Source: Gammaproteobacteria bacterium (GTDB taxonomy: Bacteria; Pseudomonadota; Gammaproteobacteria; SZUA-140). From it: DNA of 8,300 nucleotides. The notes under the pieces are model-generated. The model was not told the DNA's origin. It made no database searches and saw nothing but the letters and a program-made list of their open reading frames with translations. Shown here piece by piece: positions 1 through 6,900 of the stretch; position 1 is the first letter of the stretch, and every line of letters starts with the position of its first letter. The translations under genes and the position numbers were made by a program. The DNA is taken from positions 1-8,300 of the forward strand of contig JALWQD010000072.1 of the NCBI GenBank assembly GCA_026994735.1. Reading direction: 5' to 3'.

Positions 1-920
1 AAACGCTTCTCCCATTGCCGGTGGGCTGCCAGCATCTCCTCCGGCTCGCAGAGAACGTTGTAACTCTCAAGAAAGAGCAGGTTGCTAAACCACTGCTGCT
101 TTTCTGGCTGCAGCTGCAATGCTTTCTGATAACTCGCACGCGCCTCGGACAGGCGCCCCATTCGGCTCAGAACATTAGCCATATTATTATAGATGTTTGC
201 CCTTTCCGGAGTACTTTTAATCATTTCCTGATACGTTTCCAGAGCGTGGCCAAAAGCCCCTTCTTCGCTGTCACATAAGGCCAGGTTCAACCGTACCTCC
301 TGATTCTCAGGATCCAGGCGCAAAACTTTCAGGCAACAGTCTCTGGCCAGTGAATAATGACGCTGATCAATATGACAGAGGCCCAGATTAAAGGTCGCAA
401 GCAAATGATCTGGCTTGATCTTGAGTACTTTTTGAAACAGCGAAATTGCCTTGTCAAGCTGGCCCTGAGCACGTAAACACAGTCCAAGATTAATCATTGC
501 ATGCAGATGTCCAGGCGCTAGTGTCAAGACCTGTTCAAGTGCCACCCGGGCTGCGCTCAAGTGTTGTTGACGCAGATGCAGGCTACCGAGATTAAAATGG
601 GCTTCAACATCACCGGGTGCCAGTTCGATACACTTCTGCAGAACTGTGATGGCATCATCAAAAGCCTCGACTGCAGCCAGAGGAACTGACAGATTGAAGT
701 AATAGGGAGCATGTCGGGGGCGTTGCTGGATAGCCTTGCGGATCAGCGCAATGGCCGCAGGCAACTGACCAACGGTGCAAGCCAGTGTACCGAGCAGATG
801 TAAAGCCTCAGCATTTTTCGGTTGCTGCTGCAATACCTGTCGACATAAGCTCTCGGCAGCGGCTAACTGACCCTGCCCCTGTAATATGCTCGCCTGCTGA
901 AGCAGTGCATCTATATTCAT
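1..920 (-). CDS. TPR-containing OGT/SPINDLY-like glycosyltransferase, N-terminal part (3' end beyond window)
   Basis: The frame is open from ATG at 918-920 to the left edge, giving 306 complete codons and no stop. Residues 1-273 divide into eight TPRs, the first of 35 residues and seven of exactly 34, with typical marks such as NLG/NLA near the start, Ala at the helix packing sites and a Pro near each end (LAPG, IKPD, LDPE). Residues 279-283 read SNLLF and 298-303 read AAHRQW. This is the segment that in bacterial O-GlcNAc-transferase/SPINDLY-family proteins joins the TPR superhelix to the GT41-type catalytic domain. That domain would lie to the left of the window, so enzymatic activity is inferred, not seen. 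In this family the TPRs bind acceptor proteins and the C-terminal domain transfers a sugar from a nucleotide-sugar donor, normally in the cytoplasm. The start is well fixed on the 5' side because the codon directly before the ATG is an in-frame TAG. No strong Shine-Dalgarno sequence precedes it. It lies 45 bases after the giant TPR gene on the same strand. Acceptor and sugar are unknown. Confidence 0.85.
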   Translation of the reverse strand, partial: MNIDALLQQASILQGQGQLAAAESLCRQVLQQQPKNAEALHLLGTLACTVGQLPAAIALIRKAIQQRPRHAPYYFNLSVPLAAVEAFDDAITVLQKCIELAPGDVEAHFNLGSLHLRQQHLSAARVALEQVLTLAPGHLHAMINLGLCLRAQGQLDKAISLFQKVLKIKPDHLLATFNLGLCHIDQRHYSLARDCCLKVLRLDPENQEVRLNLALCDSEEGAFGHALETYQEMIKSTPERANIYNNMANVLSRMGRLSEARASYQKALQLQPEKQQWFSNLLFLESYNVLCEPEEMLAAHRQWEKR

Positions 921-965
921 CTATTCATGCCATAAAAGGAAGCTTGCCAGAATACCTGTGACGCA
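921..965 (-). other. Short intergenic gap between the giant TPR gene and the OGT-like gene
   Basis: Forty-five bases separate the TAG of the upstream gene from the ATG of the downstream gene. On the coding strand they end in ...GCATGAATAG before the ATG. I see no strong Shine-Dalgarno sequence, no convincing -35/-10 pair and no stem-loop followed by a T run. A short imperfect palindrome centred on AAGCTT is too weak for a terminator. The gap fits co-transcription of the two genes. Confidence 0.5.
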
Positions 966-3900
966 CTAAAAACGGAATCGAAGCGACAAACTAAGCGATT
1001 TACTGCTCAAATCACCAAGCCCCAGACTCTGGAAAGCAATAGGAATATCATCCGGCCGATAGACTAAACCGACAGGCAGGTTGGATCGGGAGCTACTCTG
1101 GGAATAGGCCGCAGATAATGTTAACGCAGGATGTAATTGGTAATTAAGGTTTACCGAAAAGGAGTCCTGAATAATCTGCCGTTTTGCGAGCATACCAAGA
1201 TCAACCCGTGCATTCGTGTCAAAATTATCATAGTCAGCAATGCGACGACTGACAGACAGGCTTCCTGATAACTTGGCGATATCCGGTATCGTCCGCCCAT
1301 CAAAAAAATAAAACAGCTTGGTGAAGTCCGGTATCGATCGACTATAACTGATAGCAAATTGCTGCGCAGTATTCGCATAGTCAGTACCAAGAGGATCCTC
1401 ATTGAGAGTCTTCGTCAAGCCATAACTCAATGAGGTTGTCCCCCAGGCCGTACTCGGCAAGCGCAGCGATGAATTGAGAGAGTATGCCTGTGTCTCGCCC
1501 AGAGAAATCCTGATCGGGGTAAAATTATTGTAACCCAAAGTCATCGAAAAAACTTTTGTCGTCGCATCACTCTTCTGATCAACATCCCCGATCAAGGCTC
1601 TGAAACGTTTATCTTCCAATAATTGCAAACGGCGAGCAGATTCCGATGCGGCGTATGTCCCGCGGCCATCGGCAATAACGTTTTCAAGCTGATCCATACC
1701 CCGATTGAGTTGTTTTTTATCGCTATAAAAAAGACCAAACAACCAACGGGCAGTGAGATTATCCGGTTCGCTTTCAATCACTGTTTCAAAGAAAACTTTG
1801 GCTTTCAAATCTGCGCCCAAGCGCCGTTCCGCAATGCCCATGTTCAATAAAACAAGATCATCGTCAGCAATCAGCTGGCGGATATCCATCAATCTGGTCA
1901 GTGCATCTTTATAGTCATCATCAACAAGATCTTCAATCGCCTGAAAAAAACCTAGCAATGACAACGAACGATAATATGCCCAAGCACTCTCTTTGTCCGC
2001 GCTGAGGCGCTTCAATATCGCCTGTCCTTCTGTGCTCAATCCCTCGGCAAGCAGACTTTCAGCAATTCTCAACTTGAGAAAATAATTATCTGGCTCAAGA
2101 TCAAGCAAGCTCTGATACACTGTCCGGGCAAGAGCTGCAGCTCCATCAAGAAAAGCTGCATCAGCGGCTTTTAGCTGTCGTTCAAAAATGGCGAAATCAC
2201 TTTTTTGAATGACCGATAATGACTGCAAACGTTTCGCGATATCAGGCAGATCATCGTTATCTGCGGCATCATAATCAGTGATATCATTAAAAACAGGAGA
2301 ATGCAGATACAAGCGGTATTTCAGCTCTGGATCAGTCGTTTGAGTGTACATCTTCCCGGAAATCTCCAACGCCTCGTCAAGGCGTCCCATCTGGATATAA
2401 GCTTCGGCAAGCATGGCCTCAATTTCAAGGTCATTCTCACGGATATCATCAGCACGCTCAAGACTACTGACAGCGCGGTCAGGACGCTGCAATCGCAGCA
2501 TCGAACGCCCTTTTCGTAGCAGTAAACCTGGGGCATCCTCAAATACTTGCAACAAATCATCAATGGCCTTAACAACAACCGCCGGCGGTGCATATTTCTC
2601 CAGAAAATCGATTTCGACAAGTGCTTTTTTTACATCGACCTGCCCCTGTTTTCGGGACATCAACCTGGCAATATTGGCTTGATGGATAGCCATCAAATGA
2701 AGCCTTGCCTGATCCTTCAACAGCGAATTAGCCTGCGCCGAGTCAAGGACACCGACAAACCAACCTGCTGCCTCAACAGGATACCCTTGACTCAATAAAA
2801 CCTGGCCATAAAAATAGCGTGCCTGGGGATTGTCATGGTATTTATCGAGAACCTGCCAATAGTTCCCTAGGGCCAGATCATCCTGACCAAGATTCTGGTA
2901 GGCCTGACCGAGAAGAAGATTAATTTCCGGGTTATTAGGCAAACGTACCTGAAGTGGCAACAGCTCATCAATCACCATCTGGGGGTTCCCCTGCTGCAAA
3001 GCCTGATGGGAACGAACTATCGCAGAAACAAAACGATCAACATCGGCAACTTGCTTGACCATCTCTTGTCGCAACTCTTCGACATCAATATTGATAACGA
3101 TATCTTCAGAAACCGAAGCAAGCCGAAAGGTCTCTTCTTTGGCTGGCGTTTCCGTCCATAACACAGCCTCTGGCATCGTATCATCAGAATTTGAGAATAT
3201 GCCGAGAATAGAGTCAATAGGATTTGCAAAGCGCAAGCCACCACCAATGGAGCCATTAACACCATAGCCTGCAAAGGTGTCTAGTAACAAGCCAAAGGTT
3301 TCACGATAACTGACACGACTATTAAAGAAACCACTACCGAGATTGAGGTTTCCGTTAACACTTATACTGGGAGCAATGCTGTCATTCTGGCCGCTGTGAT
3401 TGGGTGAGTGGGCAACCGAGGCGGAAACCGAAACATTGCTCTTTTCTGTTGGTTTGAAGCTGCTCGTTAAACTATAGTTCAATGATGAACTGAATGAAGT
3501 ATTAATAGCGCCGGTATTACTGACATCCTGCTCCTCAATAACAGATTGGCCACCGCGAACGCTATAGGCCAAATTGGAAGTAAACCGCCGCAAACGAGTC
3601 TCAACAAACTTCTTTCTCTGGCGTGCCCGCTCGACATAACGGTTACCCGGCTTACCCTGTTTGAGAATCGCCCGGTACTGAGCCAGGGCCGCTGGATCAG
3701 CGCTGGTCTGTTCATAAAGCAAAGCAAGGTTAATACGCAAGCGCAAATTGCTACCATCGACAGCAATCCCCTGCCGGTAAGCTTCAATTGCCAGCTCCCG
3801 CTCACCTTGTTGAGTCTGGATAAAGCCGAGCAAACTATAGATCCGGATATCTCGAACGCCTCGATCACGCATCTGTTCAAGAACACGAATAGCCGCTACT

Positions 3901-6900
3901 TGCCGCCCTTCTTCAAGTAAGGCCCTGACAAGCGATAGCAATAGATCGGTCGCTGCCTTTTCTGCCTTTTGCTCGTCATCAAGCAAAGAAATGAAGTAGG
4001 CATAATTCTCTATTTCCTTACGCGGTTTATTTTGCCGGCTATAAATGAGTGCTAATTGCCTGTAGGCAGGGGCCTCTCTCGGCGACATGCGAATAACTTC
4101 TTCAAAAACATCAATGGCCTTATCCATCTCTTGGCCATAATAGTAATAGAGGCCAAGTTGCAATCGCGCCTGAATATTATCGGCATTGTCGCGGACAAAC
4201 TTCTCCAGCACAACCGCCGCCTTGGTGTACTCCTTGTTCTTTCGATAGTTATTAACTTGCCGGCGATAATAATCGCTGACTATCTGTAATGCCTTCTGGC
4301 CACGTGCGCTTTTTCTTTCCTTCTCCAACAAACGCTCAAGCAAAGGAATTGCCTTTTGCTCACGTCCCGTTGAAAGATATAATTGAGCCAACCCCCAAAG
4401 ACTGCCAGCATCATCGGCCTTTATTTTCAGCAAGCTCTGGAGGGTACGCTGAAATTCGGGCAAACGGCCCTGTTTTTGATAGACATCAGCTAATGATTTA
4501 AGCAGTACAATATTGCCCGGAACCTTGGTCAACATCTGCCTCAACAAGATCTCAAGCTTTTCCCAATCTTTTCGCTTGCGTAATTCAATGGCCTTGGCAA
4601 GCCCCAACATGCGCAATGCCTGGATCGTCAAAGGCCCTGAACTATGCCGTTTAAGGATAACAAACAACTGCTCTTCTGCATCCTTTTGCCGTCCTTGCTG
4701 GCGATATATTCCTGCCAGCCTGAGACGAACACGATCATTCTCTGGAGCCAGCTCAACTAAGCGTGCAAAGGTTTCATCAGCGGCTGATAACTGCCCCAGG
4801 CTAAGCAACAGAACCCCTTTCAAACCCATAACTTGTACATCACTTGGGTATTCTTTCAATACTTTCTCATAAACAACCAGGGCCTGTCGTTGCTGTCCCT
4901 GTTTTGCCAACAATTGCCCCCTTACTATTTGCAAGCGCTTTTTGGCCAGTTTTTCTTCATTCTTTTTAGTCGAAATCTGTATCACTGAACGATAGACGGC
5001 TTCTGCTTCATGCCAGCGACCTGCCCCTTCATAGGTCTTCGCCAGAGTCATTCGTAAACGAACATTTTTCGGGGCCAGCTCAATACTCTTCTTTAATTTG
5101 GCAATACCTTCAGACAACTTATTTTTATCAATCAGAATCTTACCCAGCCAAAAATAGGCTTGTTCATCCGTGACCTGCTTAGCCAACAAAGCATTAAAAA
5201 TTGCCTCTGCAGCATTCAATAGCCGTCGATAATAGAGTCGTCTGCCAATATTAAGGGCACGTTTCAGCAGAACACCATCAATAACATCCGCTTCCTTGAC
5301 AGCCTTTAATATTGATCGACTTTCACGGATGGCCAACTTTTTTAACATATCAGCAGCCTTGCGCGCATATTTATTCCCGGGACCAAGCAAAGCAACCTTT
5401 TCCAGCTCGGGTACGGCCTGCTCTGACATTCCATCTTCAACGAGAATCTCTGCCAGCTGCAAGCGAATATCTTCTCGCTGTTCATTGGCAGTCAATACAC
5501 GGCGCAATAACTCAGCAGCTGCAGCAAGATCCCCCTGCTGTCGAGTAATTCCCGCCTGTAGCGCGAGGACTGCTGGTTCATCGGGTGCTAATAAAAAAAG
5601 AGACTTAAAAATTGTTTTTGCACGTTCAATATCATTACCGGCAAGCGCATCAAGCCCTTCTTGCAAACCCAGCTCATTCAATGCACGTTTCTTTAACTCA
5701 GGATCATCCCCCTGCCGTAAAGCAAGAATAAGACTCGAACGCATGGCCTCATCATCACCCTGCTCATGAAATATTTCCGCCATTTCGAGAGGAGCGACGG
5801 CAGAGTTCGGCTGACTGAAGAGAAGCTCCCGATAGCTACTCAAGGCCAAGGCAGGTTTCCCAGCAAGACGGAAAGCCTGTGCCAACTTCAAGAGTAAATC
5901 CGGATCACCAGGATGCAGTGACAATGCCTTTTTCAATATTAAAATAGCATCATCGGGCTTTGAACTCTGCTGATAGACCTTGGCCAATAACTCATAGCCC
6001 CAGAGCTGATCAGGCTGTGCATCGATAATAGCTTCGGCAATCATTTTTGCTGCCGAAAAAACCTCATCATCGATCATTTTCTCAGTTTCTTCCAGCAAGG
6101 ATGCCTTTTCCTTTGCACTCAACCCGCCAAGATTCAACTCATTGAGCAATGTTTTCGCACGCCGGTTAAGCAATCGTTTCAGCCCTTGTCTCGCACGCTT
6201 TTTATCGTTCCCTGAAAGAGTCATCGAAGCCAACAGTCTATACTCGCCGAGACTGTCATCAAACCTCTCCAGGCGTTCATAAACACTTGCCAGCTGTTGG
6301 TGAAGCACAGGGTCACGCGGCGTTGAACTCATCGCTGTCTGAAGAAAGACCAAAGCCGATTCTGCATCACCTTCTTTCAATAGACTCTCCGCCATATACT
6401 TGTTGATGACAGGGTCTTGAGGGATCATTGCCAATAATTTGGTCAACACCCGCCGGGCTGATTCTTGATCGCCATTATTCATCGAATCAAGGGCATCTTT
6501 GAGGCCCAGACGATCGATAGTCTTATCCCGGATAGCCTCTTCAGCATCATGTTGCAAGATCCATTCAAGCTGGTTATCTTCCAACTGCTTCTCGCCCAGT
6601 TTTTCGTAGCTCGTTGCGAGAATCAAGCGTGACTCAAAATCAAACGGCGACTGCTTTATCAATGGCAGCAAAACATTCGCGGCCTTCCGCGGTAGCCCGG
6701 CATTCAAATAAGCTTGTGCCAATACAGGTATCAGCGGTGAATTATCGGGTCTTAGTGCCAGGCTTCTTTCCAGTTCAGCGACTTCATCGCTGAACGATTC
6801 ACGCTTTTTATAAAGCTGGCTCAACCAGTAATGGGCACGTGCCTGGTCAGGATCCAGTTCGAGTGCTGCCTGAAAAAGAGCTTCAGCTTCATCAAGTTCT

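Noticed and set aside
15..278. Plus-strand open frame of 87 codons near the left edge
   Set aside because: It is antisense to the well-supported TPR repeats and SNLLF segment of the OGT-like gene and shows no recognisable features.
925..960. Transcription terminator around the AAGCTT palindrome between the genes
   Set aside because: The stem is very short and imperfect, and no T run follows on the coding strand.
3228..3590. A frameshift or gene fusion boundary explaining the first beta segment
   Set aside because: The frame is continuous, composition does not change sharply at the DNA level, and TPR-like sequence resumes in the same frame, so a genuine domain is more likely.
3479..3920. Overlapping open frames of about 125-135 codons on both strands around the first beta segment
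   Set aside because: The giant gene's frame is continuous here and its product is coherent. The others look like shadow frames, with no start signal or domain.
5296..5769. Plus-strand open frame of 157 codons, the longest on that strand
   Set aside because: It lies opposite the TPR-coding strand, whose protein is clearly real. Its product is Ser/Arg/Ala-rich with no domain, as expected from antisense reading of TPR codons.
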